Positions 17,041 to 26,968 are shown, counted from the first letter of the stretch. The stretch: 64,000 nt of DNA from JBBPYC01 sp965218765 (GCA_965218765.1 CBDCLU010000002.1:682001-746000); one strand, 5' to 3'. Notes: generated from the sequence alone by a model not told the origin. Numbers and translations are program-made.

Positions 17041-18366
17041 ATGCCCGACCAGCCGACCGCTCGCCCGAACATCGTCTTCATCGTTGCCGACGATCTCGGC
17101 TATGCCGACCTCGGCTGTTACGGCGGTCGCGTACCGGTGTCCCCGGTGCTGGACCGACTGGCGGCGAACGGCCTGCTGCTGACCGACGGCTACGCCAATG
17201 CGCCGGTCTGCTCGCCGACCCGCTTTGCGCTGATGACCGGCCGCTACCAGTACCGATTGCGCGGCGCGCTGGATGAGCCGATCAACTCCAGGAGCCGCGG
17301 CAGCACCACGCTGGGCCTGCCGCCGGACATCCCGACCGTGCCTTCACTTCTCAAGGCCGGCGGCTACCGGACCGCGCTGATCGGCAAATGGCATCTCGGT
17401 TACCCGCCTGCGTTCGGCCCGCTGAGAAGCGGTTTCGACGAGTTTTTCGGCCCGATGGCCGGTGGGGTCGACTACTTCACGCACTGCGATTCGACCCGGA
17501 CGCACGACCTGTGGCTCGGCGAAGGCGAGCTGCACGAAGACGGCTATCTGACCGATCTGATCTCGCGCCGCTCGGTCGACTTCATCGAGCGCATGACAGC
17601 AGCTGACGACGCCGCACCGTTCTACCTGTCGATCTGCTACACCGCGCCGCACTGGCCGTGGGAGACGCGCGAGGATGCAGCGGTCGCGCCTGAAGTGGCC
17701 AGCAACCTGTTCCACTTGGACGGCGGCAGCATCGACAGCTATCGACGCATGATTGCGCAGATGGATGAAGGCATCGGCACCGTCGTCGATGCGCTCGCGC
17801 GCCGCGGGGTGCTCGACAATACGTTGATTGTTTTCACGAGCGACAACGGCGGCGAGCGCTTCTCCGACAACTGGCCGCTGGTCGGCGGCAAGATGGACCT
17901 TACCGAAGGCGGCATTCGCGTGCCCTGGATCGCGCACTGGCCGGCCGTGATCGCACCCGGGCGCACCAGTGCCCAGCAATGCATGACGATGGATTGGTCG
18001 GCCACCGTGCTCGATGCAGCCGGCTTGAGCGCCGACCCCGGCTGGGCGCTGGACGGCGAATCGCTGCTGCCGCTGCTGCGCGAGCCTGGCTGCGAAAGCG
18101 ATCGGCCACTCTATTGGCGCATGAACCACCGCGGCCAGCGTGCGCTGCGCAATGGTCGTTGGAAATACCTGCGCGTGGACGGGCACGACTACCTGTTCGA
18201 CCTTGTCGCAGACCAGCGTGAACGTGCGAACCGCGCCAGGCGCGAGCCAGAGTTGCTGGCCGCGATGCGCAGCGACTGGGAACGCTGGAACGCAACCATG
18301 CCGCCGATTCCGCCGGACGCCACGGTCAGCCTCGGCTACTCGAGCGCGGACATGCCGCAGCGCTGA
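17041..18366 (+). CDS. Sulfatase (arylsulfatase family), apparently cytoplasmic
   Basis: A 441-residue type I sulfatase. The metal site begins with FIVADDLGYADLG, and the formylglycine motif CSPTR has its Cys at residue 57. Further hallmarks are GKWHLG, HWPWE and FTSDNGGER. Such enzymes hydrolyse sulfate esters after the Cys is converted to formylglycine. No signal peptide is visible, so it would act in the cytoplasm or be a Cys-activated phosphonate monoester hydrolase relative. No formylglycine-generating enzyme gene is in the window. It is followed after 10 nt by a PP2C phosphatase gene, so the two may be co-transcribed. The substrate is unknown. Confidence 0.87.
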   Translation: MPDQPTARPNIVFIVADDLGYADLGCYGGRVPVSPVLDRLAANGLLLTDGYANAPVCSPTRFALMTGRYQYRLRGALDEPINSRSRGSTTLGLPPDIPTVPSLLKAGGYRTALIGKWHLGYPPAFGPLRSGFDEFFGPMAGGVDYFTHCDSTRTHDLWLGEGELHEDGYLTDLISRRSVDFIERMTAADDAAPFYLSICYTAPHWPWETREDAAVAPEVASNLFHLDGGSIDSYRRMIAQMDEGIGTVVDALARRGVLDNTLIVFTSDNGGERFSDNWPLVGGKMDLTEGGIRVPWIAHWPAVIAPGRTSAQQCMTMDWSATVLDAAGLSADPGWALDGESLLPLLREPGCESDRPLYWRMNHRGQRALRNGRWKYLRVDGHDYLFDLVADQRERANRARREPELLAAMRSDWERWNATMPPIPPDATVSLGYSSADMPQR

Positions 18367-18376
18367 CGGCGGCACC

Positions 18377-19240
18377 ATGTCGACAAAAGGCTACCGCCTT
18401 TCCGGCTCGACCGGCATCCATAAGGGCGATCGGGACTATCAGCAGGATCAGGTGCAGCTGTTGCCGCACCGCAGCGTGAACGGCTGCATGCTCGCCGTCG
18501 TCGCAGACGGCATGGGCGGTCGCAGCGGCGGTCGCAAGGCATCCGATCAGGTGATGCTCACGGCCTGCCAGCTGTTCGAGCGCTATGACCCGGGCACCGA
18601 CGATGCGAACAGCCTGCTGCGGCAGCTCGGGCTCGAGTCGCATACCGTGATCCGGCTGACTGCCATTTCGGCCGAGCAGGAGCCACACAGCACGCTCGCA
18701 GCGTTTTTGGTCAACCCGGGCGGTGACTGCCACTGGATCCATTCGGGTGATTCACGCATCTACCATTTCCGGCTGGGTCAGCTGCGCCGGCGCACGCTCG
18801 ATCATTCTTACGTGCAGCGGCTGGTCGAGCGCGGCGAGCTCACACCGGCACAGGCCGCCGACCATCCCAAGTCGAACATTCTGGTCGGCTGCCTGGGCAC
18901 CGAGGACTCGCCGCCGCTGCAGTCGCACATGATCTCGCAACTCGAACCGGGCGACGTGCTGCTGGCCTGCAGCGACGGTGTCTGGCATTATTTCAGCGAA
19001 GACGAGCTCGGCCAGTTGCTGGCTGCCCTGAGCCCGCGCGAGGCCACCGAAATGCTGATCGAGAAGGCGCGCGTGCGCAGTCAGGGCACCGGCGACAACC
19101 TGTCGCTCGTGGTGCTGAAGGTCGAACCGCTCGAGTCGGCAGTCGAAGCACCTAAAACACCGGTACGCTCGCGCTCGGTCGCGAAGCCGGCCATCACCAC
19201 CTATCATGCGGCGGTACGGGCCAGCGAGAACCGACGCTGA
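18377..19240 (+). CDS. PP2C-type serine/threonine protein phosphatase
   Basis: A 287-residue metal-dependent phosphatase of the PPM family. Recognisable motifs in order are GDRDYQQDQ (metal site I region), AVVADGMGG, WIHSGDSRIY, LLACSDGVW and GTGDNLSLVVL, the last providing the final metal-binding Asp. A C-terminal tail of about 40 basic residues lies outside the domain. No transmembrane segment is seen. The start ATG at 18377 lies 10 nt beyond the sulfatase stop. No partner Ser/Thr kinase or FHA gene is adjacent, so the phosphoprotein target is unknown. Family assignment is firm. Confidence 0.9.
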   Translation: MSTKGYRLSGSTGIHKGDRDYQQDQVQLLPHRSVNGCMLAVVADGMGGRSGGRKASDQVMLTACQLFERYDPGTDDANSLLRQLGLESHTVIRLTAISAEQEPHSTLAAFLVNPGGDCHWIHSGDSRIYHFRLGQLRRRTLDHSYVQRLVERGELTPAQAADHPKSNILVGCLGTEDSPPLQSHMISQLEPGDVLLACSDGVWHYFSEDELGQLLAALSPREATEMLIEKARVRSQGTGDNLSLVVLKVEPLESAVEAPKTPVRSRSVAKPAITTYHAAVRASENRR

Positions 19241-19362
19241 CGCGCGGTTTTTCTCGACGGCTTTATTGCCGGCTGTCGTCGGCCGCAGTCGCTGCGGTGA
19301 ACCCTAGAACTTGGACATCGCAGCCCTGCGACGCCGGCAAGCCGCTCCGGTAGCGTGTGCGC

Positions 19363-20103
19363 TTACGGCGTTGGAAGCGGCAGCGGTGCCGCTGCCTTAT
19401 CGCGCGCTTGATTGCGTTCGTTCACATCTGCCTTGTGCTCAGCTGCCGCACGCAGCCTGCGATCGTTCTGCGCAACATTGGCCGCTTCCTGCGCGATCCG
19501 TTCGGCTCGCTCGGCAGCGGCGGCTGCACGGCGCTGGCGGCGATCATCACGCGGTCCGGCGCGCGGGGCCATCGGCGGCTTCGCACCGTTATCGCGCGCT
19601 GCGTCCGGCACGCGCGGGGTACCGCGGGTGCTGGCGGGTCGGTCGGCGGAAGTGCTGGGTGCGGGCTGCGCGGCGAATTCGGCCGCCCGCTGGGCGCGTT
19701 CGGCCCGGCGCTGCTCGATGTTGTCGCGTTGCACGGCAGCCTTGCGTGCCCGTTCAGCGTCGTTGAGTCCAAGCTCGCGCTTGCGCAGGGTGGCCTTTTC
19801 GACATCGCGCCGGCGTCGGTTCGCGTTGCGGCAATCGTTCACAGCGAAACGCTGGAAGCAGCTTTGCTGCTCGGCTGCATAGGCAGCGTCGATGCGGCCT
19901 CGTTCGGCGGCGATGCGCGCGCGTTCGGCCTGCGCCGTCGCCGGTTCGCCGGCAGCCGGTTGCGCCTGCACCGGCACCACCGAGAGTTGCATGAAGACGA
20001 GCAGCGTTGCCAGCACGCGCGAGCTCCGACGCGGCTGATCGCTGCACGAACAGGGCGTGGTCAGGGTCAGCACTGGCGAGAGGAATTCGGTCACAGTGCG
20101 CAT
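19363..20103 (-). CDS. Uncharacterised Arg/Ala-rich secreted or periplasmic protein
   Basis: I do not recognise a named family. The 246-residue product has a basic N-terminus, a hydrophobic segment near residues 30-45 and VQAQ before the mature part, consistent with export. The mature region contains QQSCFQRFAVNDC, a pair of cysteines that could form a disulfide, then long charged helices with RRRRDVEKATLRKREL and repeated RAERAQRAAE-type heptads that suggest coiled coil. The C-terminus is basic. It begins 4 nt after the zapE stop, so it is likely the last gene of the sucA-sucB-lpdA-zapE run. Genuine coding is supported by the tight spacing and coherent signal peptide. Confidence 0.65.
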   Translation of the reverse strand: MRTVTEFLSPVLTLTTPCSCSDQPRRSSRVLATLLVFMQLSVVPVQAQPAAGEPATAQAERARIAAERGRIDAAYAAEQQSCFQRFAVNDCRNANRRRRDVEKATLRKRELGLNDAERARKAAVQRDNIEQRRAERAQRAAEFAAQPAPSTSADRPASTRGTPRVPDAARDNGAKPPMAPRAGPRDDRRQRRAAAAAERAERIAQEAANVAQNDRRLRAAAEHKADVNERNQARDKAAAPLPLPTP

Positions 20104-20107
20104 GTTC

Positions 20108-21205
20108 TCATGTCAGCGACGTATCAACCACTCGCCGTGCGGTGGCTAGGAACGCAGCCGAGCGCATCTCGTTGAGCCGCGAGACGGTGCGTGGAAATTC
20201 GTGAACCAGCGGCCCTTGCGTGTACAGCTGGTCGGGCGGCACCTCGGCCGACATGATGAGCTTGACCCGGCGGTCATACAGCACGTCCACCAGCCAGGTG
20301 AACCGACGCGCCTCGGACGCCATGCGCACCGGCATGTGCGGCACATCGGACAACAGCAGAGTGTGAAACTGCGAGGCTATTTCCAGATAGTCGTTCTGTG
20401 ATCGGGGACCGCCGCACAGCGTCTTGAAATCGAACCAGACCACGCCGCCGGCCTTGCGCCGCGCCGCAATCGTGCGCGCCTCTATCGTGAGCACAGGCGG
20501 CTCGTCGGCGGTCTCGGCGATCCGATCGAACGCATCCTTCATCGACGCGTCCGCTTGCGCGCCGAGCGGGGTTAGATACATCTCGACCTGCTCCAACGTG
20601 AGACGCCGGTAGTCGGTGCCGTTGTCCACGCTGATGACTTCCAGATTCGCTTTCAGCAACTCGATCGCGGGGAGCACCCGATCGCGGTGCAGCCCGTCCG
20701 GGTACAGGCCGTCCGGTTGGAAGTTCGACGTCGTCACGAAGCCGACGCCGTGGTCGAACAGCGACTTGAGCAGCCGATACAGGATCATCGCATCCGTGAT
20801 GTCGGCCACATGGAACTCATCGAAGCAGATCAGCCGGTAGCGGCGTGCCATGCGCGCGCCGAGTTCGTCGAGCGGATTGGCAGTGCCCGACAAGTCCATC
20901 AACTGCCGGTGCACCTCGCGCATGAATTCGTGGAAATGCAGCCGGGTCTTGCGTTTCAGCGGCACTTCCTCGAAGAAGCACTCCATCAGAAAGCTTTTTC
21001 CCCGCCCGACGCCGCCATACATGTAGACGCCGCGCGGCACGTCGGGGTTGTTCAACAGCTTCCTGAGCGGATTCGAGCGTTTGCGGCGAAACGATCCCCA
21101 CTCGCGCGCACAGCGTTCCAGCGCGGCCACCGCGGCGAGTTGCGCCGGGTCTTCCGTGAAGCCTCGTTCAGTCAGCTCGCGCCGATAGCGCGACTCAACG
21201 GTCAT
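20108..21205 (-). CDS. zapE: Cell division protein ZapE (AFG1-like ATPase)
   Basis: A 365-residue P-loop ATPase of the AFG1/LACE1 family. Walker A GGVGRGKS occupies residues 64-71 and Walker B is LICFDEFHV near residue 127. The sensor segment FVTTSNFQPD and the C-terminal FTWLVDVLYD are typical. In E. coli ZapE interacts with FtsZ at the constricting ring under stress. It is co-oriented with lpdA (39 nt gap), a neighbourhood that, from memory, is common in Burkholderiales. No membrane segment is present. Assignment is firm from motifs and length. Confidence 0.93.
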   Translation of the reverse strand: MTVESRYRRELTERGFTEDPAQLAAVAALERCAREWGSFRRKRSNPLRKLLNNPDVPRGVYMYGGVGRGKSFLMECFFEEVPLKRKTRLHFHEFMREVHRQLMDLSGTANPLDELGARMARRYRLICFDEFHVADITDAMILYRLLKSLFDHGVGFVTTSNFQPDGLYPDGLHRDRVLPAIELLKANLEVISVDNGTDYRRLTLEQVEMYLTPLGAQADASMKDAFDRIAETADEPPVLTIEARTIAARRKAGGVVWFDFKTLCGGPRSQNDYLEIASQFHTLLLSDVPHMPVRMASEARRFTWLVDVLYDRRVKLIMSAEVPPDQLYTQGPLVHEFPRTVSRLNEMRSAAFLATARRVVDTSLT

Positions 21206-21244
21206 GACGCTGCGCCTGGCAACGCCGCCGAGCTGCGTCGAAGC

Positions 21245-22669
21245 TCAAAAATTGAGCGTCCGCTTGTCGACCGCCAGCGCTGCTTCCTTGGTCGCCTCCG
21301 ACAGCGACGGATGCGCGTGGCAGATGCGTGCGATGTCTTCCGAACTCGCCTTGAACTCCATCGCGACCACCGCTTCGGCGATCAGCTCGCTCACGTTCGG
21401 GCCGACCATGTGCACGCCGAGGATCTCGTCGGTTTCGGCATCGGCGAGCATCTTCACCATGCCGGTGGTGTCGCCTAAAGCGCGCGCGCGGCCGTTGGCC
21501 AGAAACGGGAAGCTGCCCGCACGATAGGCGCGGCCCTCTTTTTTCAACTGCTGCTCGGTCTGGCCGACCCAGGCGATCTCCGGATGCGTGTAGATCACCC
21601 AGGGCACCGTGTTGAAGTCGACGTGCGGCTGCTGGCCCGCGATGCGTTCGGCCACCGCGACGCCTTCCTCTTCGGCCTTGTGCGCAAGCATCGGCCCGCG
21701 CACCACGTCACCGATCGCCCAGACGTGGGGCAGCTCGGTGCGGCAGTCCGCATCGACTTCGATGAAGCCGCGCTCGTCGAGCTTCAGCCCGACGGCTTCG
21801 GCATTCAAGCCCGTCGTGTTGGGCACGCGCCCGATCGAGACGATCAGCCGATCGACTTCCAGCGTCTTGGCACTACGGTCGGCCGACTGATAAGCGAGCT
21901 TCACACCTTGGCCGGCCAGTTCGACCGACTCCACCTTGACGCCGAGTTCGATCTTCAGCCCCTGCTTGTCGAATGCCTTCTTCGCCTCACGCGCAATCTG
22001 TTCATCGACCGCACCGAGGAACGTGGGCAGCGCTTCGAGCACCGTCACCTCGGCGCCGAGGCGGCGCCAGACCGAACCCATCTCAAGTCCGATCACGCCG
22101 GAGCCGATCAGCGCGAGCTTTTTCGGCACTTGCTGCATGCGCAGCGCGCCATCGTTCGACAAAATCCGTTCCTCGTCGAAGGCGGCACCCGGCAGCGCAC
22201 GCGCCACGGAGCCGGTCGCAACGATTACCTGCGTGCCCGTGATCGGCTCGCCCTGGCCACTCACCGCGATTCGATAGCCGCTCTCATCGGTTGAGACGAA
22301 CGAGCCGCGGCCGTGCAGGAACGTGACCTTGTTCTTCTTGAACAGGTACAGGATGCCGTCGTTGTTCTGCTGCACCACGGTGTTCTTGCGCGCGAGCATG
22401 CGGGCCAGGTCGAGCTGCACGCCGTCGACCTTGATGCCGTGCTCGGCGAAGCCTTTGCCCGCCTCTTCAAAGTATTCGGACGACTGCAGCAGTGCCTTCG
22501 ACGGGATGCAGCCGACGTTGGTGCAGGTGCCCCCCGGCGCGGGCTTGCCCTTCGCGTTGCTCCATTCGTCGATGCAGGCCACGTTGAAACCGAGTTGTGC
22601 AGCGCGGATCGCCGCGATGTAGCCGCCCGGCCCGGCGCCGATCACGACCACGTCGTAGTGGGTAGACAT
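21245..22669 (-). CDS. lpdA: Dihydrolipoyl dehydrogenase (E3 of 2-oxoglutarate dehydrogenase)
   Basis: A flavoprotein of 474 residues that reoxidises the dihydrolipoyl group of SucB and passes electrons to NAD+. The FAD motif GAGPGG lies at residues 11-16. The redox-active disulfide is C49 and C54 within GGTCTNVGCIPSK, and the second nucleotide motif is GSGVIGLEMG. The C-terminal interface has HAHPSLSEATKE with the active-site His-Glu pair. The ATG at 22669 has an upstream GAG-containing Shine-Dalgarno; an earlier in-frame ATG adds 14 residues without family similarity. It is third in the sucA-sucB-lpdA operon, 58 nt from sucB. Confidence 0.96.
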   Translation of the reverse strand: MSTHYDVVVIGAGPGGYIAAIRAAQLGFNVACIDEWSNAKGKPAPGGTCTNVGCIPSKALLQSSEYFEEAGKGFAEHGIKVDGVQLDLARMLARKNTVVQQNNDGILYLFKKNKVTFLHGRGSFVSTDESGYRIAVSGQGEPITGTQVIVATGSVARALPGAAFDEERILSNDGALRMQQVPKKLALIGSGVIGLEMGSVWRRLGAEVTVLEALPTFLGAVDEQIAREAKKAFDKQGLKIELGVKVESVELAGQGVKLAYQSADRSAKTLEVDRLIVSIGRVPNTTGLNAEAVGLKLDERGFIEVDADCRTELPHVWAIGDVVRGPMLAHKAEEEGVAVAERIAGQQPHVDFNTVPWVIYTHPEIAWVGQTEQQLKKEGRAYRAGSFPFLANGRARALGDTTGMVKMLADAETDEILGVHMVGPNVSELIAEAVVAMEFKASSEDIARICHAHPSLSEATKEAALAVDKRTLNF

Positions 22670-22727
22670 GAATTTCTCGTTTCGTGGAATTGCGAGGAAA
22701 GCAGCGCGCACTGCCGGGCGGTTCGCG

Positions 22728-24017
22728 TCAGATGTCGAACAGCAACCGCGCCGGGTCTTCCAGCGCGTCCTTCATCGCGACCAGCGCGAGCACCGCCTCG
22801 CGGCCATCGATGATCCGGTGGTCGTAGCTCATCGCCAGATAGTTCATCGGCCGCACGACGATCTGGCCGTTTTCGACCACGGCGCGTTCCTTCGTCGCAT
22901 GCACGCCGAGGATCGCCGACTGCGGTGGGTTGATGATCGGCGTGGACAACATCGAGCCGAACACCCCGCCGTTGGAGATCGAGAAGGTGCCGCCGGTCAT
23001 TTCTTCGAGACCGAGCTTGCCGTCGCGCGCCTTGGTGCCGTATTCGGCGATCTTCTTTTCGATGTCGGCGAAGCTCATCTGGTCCGCATCGCGCAGGATC
23101 GGCACGACCAAGCCGCGCGGCGAGCCGACCGCGATGCCGATGTCGAAGTAGCCGTGATAGACGATGTCGGTGCCGTCCACGCTCGCATTCACGACCGGAA
23201 ATTTCTTGAGCGCATGCACCGCGGCCTTCACGAAGAAGCTCATGAAGCCGATCCGCACGCCGTGCTCTTTCTCGAAACGTTCCTGGAAGCGCTTCCTCAT
23301 CTCCATCACGGGCGCCATGTTCACTTCGTTGAACGTGGTCAGGATCGCGTTGGTTGATTGCGACTGCAGCAGGCGCTCCGCTACGCGTGCGCGCAGCCGA
23401 CTCATCGGCACGCGCTGCTCGGGACGGTCGCCGAGGTCGGGCGCAGGCGCGCGGGCGACCTGCGGCAGCGGCGCCGGCGCGCTGCGGGCCGGGGCCGGAG
23501 CAGCAGCCGAAGGTGCGGGCACCTTGGCGGCTTGTTTGCCTTGCTGCAACACGTCGCCCTTGGTTACGCGGCCATCGCGGCCCGTGCCCGGTACCGAGCC
23601 CTGGGGCAGTCCCTGCTCGGTCATCAGCTTGGCTGCCGCCGGCATTGCGACGCCCGACTTCGCGCCGCCTGTCTGGGTGGGCGACGATGGCGGTGCAGCG
23701 CTCTGGGCGGGTGCGGGTGCAGGTGCAGTGGGCGGCTTGCCGGCTACTGGAGCAGGCGCCGCAGCGCCGGCTTTGCCTTCGCTGTCGATCTTCGCGATCA
23801 CCTGCTCGGCCGTTACGGTGGCGCCGTCGGGCTCCACCAGCTCCGCCATCGTACCGGCGGACGGCGCGGGCACTTCGAGCACGACCTTGTCGGTCTCGAT
23901 CTCGACCAGGATCTCATCGATCGCCACCACCTCGCCGGGCTTTTTCTTCCACTGCAGCAAGGTCGCCTCGGCCACCGATTCGGACAACTGCGGGACCTTG
24001 ACTTCTACGATAGCCAT
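22728..24017 (-). CDS. sucB: Dihydrolipoyl succinyltransferase (E2 of 2-oxoglutarate dehydrogenase)
   Basis: A 429-residue E2 protein forming the core of the 2-oxoglutarate dehydrogenase complex. The lipoyl domain is N-terminal with the lipoylated Lys44 in ETDKVVLEV. An Ala/Pro-rich linker follows. The peripheral subunit-binding domain is near residues 120-160, then a second Ala/Pro linker. The catalytic domain ends with SYDHRIIDG, containing the active-site His and Asp. The ATG at 24017 opens directly before the conserved VKVPQLSESV. It lies between sucA (65 nt) and lpdA (58 nt). There is one lipoyl domain, as is normal for SucB. Confidence 0.96.
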   Translation of the reverse strand: MAIVEVKVPQLSESVAEATLLQWKKKPGEVVAIDEILVEIETDKVVLEVPAPSAGTMAELVEPDGATVTAEQVIAKIDSEGKAGAAAPAPVAGKPPTAPAPAPAQSAAPPSSPTQTGGAKSGVAMPAAAKLMTEQGLPQGSVPGTGRDGRVTKGDVLQQGKQAAKVPAPSAAAPAPARSAPAPLPQVARAPAPDLGDRPEQRVPMSRLRARVAERLLQSQSTNAILTTFNEVNMAPVMEMRKRFQERFEKEHGVRIGFMSFFVKAAVHALKKFPVVNASVDGTDIVYHGYFDIGIAVGSPRGLVVPILRDADQMSFADIEKKIAEYGTKARDGKLGLEEMTGGTFSISNGGVFGSMLSTPIINPPQSAILGVHATKERAVVENGQIVVRPMNYLAMSYDHRIIDGREAVLALVAMKDALEDPARLLFDI

Positions 24018-24082
24018 TGCGTTTTCAACTTTCCTTGGTACTTCTTGATGGCGCGGCCTGCTCGGTGCGCCGCAGCCGTGCA

Positions 24083-26968
24083 TCACTTGGTCAGCACATA
24101 GCCCTTGAGGCGCGAGAAGGCCGCTTCGACCAGCGCCTTCTGCTGTTCCTGATGCAGGTGCGAGTAGCCGACTGCCGGTGACGCGGATGCCGCACGCCCG
24201 GCGTAGCCCAGCCGCTGGCCATCGGCCATGTCGTCGTGGATGTAGTGCTGCACGAAGAACCAGGCGCCCTGGTTCTGCGGCTCGTCCTGGCACCAGACGA
24301 TCTCGGTCGCGTTCCTGTAGCGCTTCAGCTCGGTCGCGAACACCTTGTGCGGAAACGGGTAAAGCTGCTCGACGCGCACGATCGCCACGTCTTCGTCGCC
24401 GCGCTCCTCGCGCTTCTTGACCAGATCGAAGTAGACCTTGCCGGAGCACGCGATCATGCGCTTGACCTTGTCGGCCTTGCCCGTGACGGCGGCGTTCTGT
24501 TCGGGGATCACGGTCTGGAAGCCGCCGCTCGTGAATTCGCTGATCGGCGACGTCGCATCCTTGTTGCGCAGGAGCGATTTCGGCGTCATCAGGATCAGCG
24601 GCTTTCTCTGGTCGCGGATCATCTGGCGGCGCAGCACGTGGAAGATCTGGCTGGCCGTGGTCGGCTGCACCACTTGGATGTTGGTGTCGGCCGACAGCTG
24701 CATGAAGCGCTCGAGCCGCGCCGACGAATGCTCGGGGCCCTGGCCTTCATAGCCGTGCGGCAGCATCAGCGTGATGCCGTTGACCCGGCCCCATTTGACT
24801 TCGCCGGATGCGATGAATTGATCGATCAGCACTTGCGCGCCGTTCGCGAAATCGCCGAACTGCGCCTCCCAGATCACGAGCGTGTTCGGATCGTTCGACG
24901 CGTAGCCGTACTCGAACCCGAGCACCGCTTCTTCCGACAGGATCGAATCGATCACGGTGAACGGCGCCTGCGTCTCGCCGAGGTTCTGCAGCGGCACGTA
25001 GTTGCCGGTGTTCCATTTCTCGCGCTTCTGGTCGTGCAGCACCGCATGCCGATGCGTGAACGTGCCGCGGCCGGCGTCTTCACCGGACAGCCGCACCGGG
25101 TAGCCGCTGGCCACCAGCGATGCGAACGCCATGTGCTCGCCCATGCCCCAGTCCACGCGGATTTCGCCGCGGCCCATCGCGGCGCGGTCATCGAGCACCT
25201 TCTTCACGAGCTGATGCGGGGTGAAGCCGTCGGGCACCGTGGTGATGCGCTCGGCCAGCCGCTTCCATTCGGCCAGCGGCAACGTGGTGTCGGCCAGGTC
25301 GGTCCACTTCTGGTTCAGGTACGGCGACCAGTCGACCGCGAACCGGTTCTTGAAATTGGTGATGACCGGGTCGAACGTGTTCTTGCCCGCGTCTAGCGCC
25401 GCGCGCATCGCTTTCACCATATCGTCGCCGAGCGTGTCGCCCATGCCCTGGCGCTGCAGCTTGTCCGCGTAAAGCTTCCTCGTGCCCGCATGCTGGCCGA
25501 TCTTGCCGTACATCAGCGGCTGGGTCAGCGCGGGCGTGTCCTGCTCGTTGTGTCCGAGCTTGCGGAAACACACGATGTCCACCACCACATCCTTGTGGAA
25601 CGTGAGCCGGTACTCGAGCGCCCATTGGGTGGCCAGCACGACACTTTCAGGATCGTCGCCGTTCACGTGCAGCACCGGCGCTTCGATCATCTTCACGATG
25701 TCGGTGCAGTACAGCGTCGATCTGGCATCGCGCGGGTCGCTGGTGGTGAAGCCGATCTGGTTGTTGATCACGATGTGCACGGTGCCGCCGGTCTGGTAGC
25801 CGCGCGTCTCGGCCAGCGCCAGCGTTTCCATCACCACACCCTGGCCTGCGAACGCGGCGTCGCCATGCACCTGCACCGGCAGCACCTGCATGCCGTCCGG
25901 GTCGCCGCGACGGTCCATGCGAGAGCGCACCGAGCCTTCCACTACCGGATTCACGATCTCCAGGTGCGACGGGTTGAATGCGAGCGTGACGTGCACCGGG
26001 CCGCCTTCGGTGCTGATGTCCGAGCTGAAACCCTGGTGATACTTCACATCGCCGCTGGGCAGGTCTTCCGGTGCCGTGTGGTCGAACTCGGCGAACAGAT
26101 CGGCCGGCACCTTACCGAGCGAATTGACCAGCACGTTCAGGCGCCCGCGATGCGCCATGCCGATCACGATCTCCTGCACGCCCTTGGCGCCCGCAAGTTG
26201 GATCAGCTCGTCCATCGCAGCGATGAAGCTCTCGCCGCCTTCGAGTGAGAAACGCTTCTGGCCGACGTACTTGGTATGCAGGAAGCGCTCCAGGCCCTCC
26301 GCCGCGGTCAGGCGGTCGAGGATATGGCGTTGTTTCTCCGGCGAGAACTTCGGCTTGCTGCGGCAGCTCTCGAGCTTCTCCTGCCACCAGCGCTTGCGCG
26401 CCTGATCGGTGATGTACATGTACTCGGCGCCGATCGTGCCGCAGTAGGTCTCGCGCAGCGCGTTGTGCAGGTCGCGCAACGACATCGTGTCCTTGCCGAA
26501 GAACGTGTTGCTGGTGTTGAACACGGTTTCCAGATCGCGGTCGGCGAAACCGTAGAACGACAGTTCGAGCTCGGGGATCGGCGGGCGCTCGGCGCGCTTC
26601 AACGGGTCGAGGTCGGCCCAGCGCGCGCCGATGTTGCGGTAGGCTGCGATGACCTGCTGCACCGCGGTGCTCTGGCGGCCGAGTTCGGAATTGGCGCCGC
26701 TCGCCTGCACGGTTCGCGTGGTGCCCTGCTTGGCGCGTTCGCTGAACGCATTGATGACCGGCAGGTGTGGCACGTCCTTCGCGTTGCTGCCATCGGTGGC
26801 CGGCACGTGCTGCAGTTCGTCGAAGTAGTCGCGCCAGTTGTCGCCCACGCTGGTCGGGTCAGCCAGGTAGTTCTCGTACATCTCCTCGACGTACGGGGCG
26901 TTGCCGCCGAACAGATAGGTGTTGCCCAGGAAAGACTGGTACACCGAGCCGGGTGGTTGCGCACTCAT
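24083..26968 (-). CDS. sucA: 2-oxoglutarate dehydrogenase E1 component
   Basis: A thiamine-diphosphate enzyme of 961 residues that decarboxylates 2-oxoglutarate and succinylates the SucB lipoyl group. The N-terminus carries the SucB-binding segment NAPYVEEMYENYLADP. The core shows GMAHRGRLNVLVN, the ThDP-binding region FRKLGHNEQDTPA, and VIWEAQFGDFANGAQ in the pyrimidine domain. The length is close to the usual 930-960. I placed the start at ATG 26968 because the protein then begins just before conserved sequence; an upstream TTG is possible. It heads the minus-strand operon sucA-sucB-lpdA-zapE. The 240 nt upstream contain a palindromic repeat copy and presumably the promoter. Confidence 0.97.
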   Translation of the reverse strand: MSAQPPGSVYQSFLGNTYLFGGNAPYVEEMYENYLADPTSVGDNWRDYFDELQHVPATDGSNAKDVPHLPVINAFSERAKQGTTRTVQASGANSELGRQSTAVQQVIAAYRNIGARWADLDPLKRAERPPIPELELSFYGFADRDLETVFNTSNTFFGKDTMSLRDLHNALRETYCGTIGAEYMYITDQARKRWWQEKLESCRSKPKFSPEKQRHILDRLTAAEGLERFLHTKYVGQKRFSLEGGESFIAAMDELIQLAGAKGVQEIVIGMAHRGRLNVLVNSLGKVPADLFAEFDHTAPEDLPSGDVKYHQGFSSDISTEGGPVHVTLAFNPSHLEIVNPVVEGSVRSRMDRRGDPDGMQVLPVQVHGDAAFAGQGVVMETLALAETRGYQTGGTVHIVINNQIGFTTSDPRDARSTLYCTDIVKMIEAPVLHVNGDDPESVVLATQWALEYRLTFHKDVVVDIVCFRKLGHNEQDTPALTQPLMYGKIGQHAGTRKLYADKLQRQGMGDTLGDDMVKAMRAALDAGKNTFDPVITNFKNRFAVDWSPYLNQKWTDLADTTLPLAEWKRLAERITTVPDGFTPHQLVKKVLDDRAAMGRGEIRVDWGMGEHMAFASLVASGYPVRLSGEDAGRGTFTHRHAVLHDQKREKWNTGNYVPLQNLGETQAPFTVIDSILSEEAVLGFEYGYASNDPNTLVIWEAQFGDFANGAQVLIDQFIASGEVKWGRVNGITLMLPHGYEGQGPEHSSARLERFMQLSADTNIQVVQPTTASQIFHVLRRQMIRDQRKPLILMTPKSLLRNKDATSPISEFTSGGFQTVIPEQNAAVTGKADKVKRMIACSGKVYFDLVKKREERGDEDVAIVRVEQLYPFPHKVFATELKRYRNATEIVWCQDEPQNQGAWFFVQHYIHDDMADGQRLGYAGRAASASPAVGYSHLHQEQQKALVEAAFSRLKGYVLTK

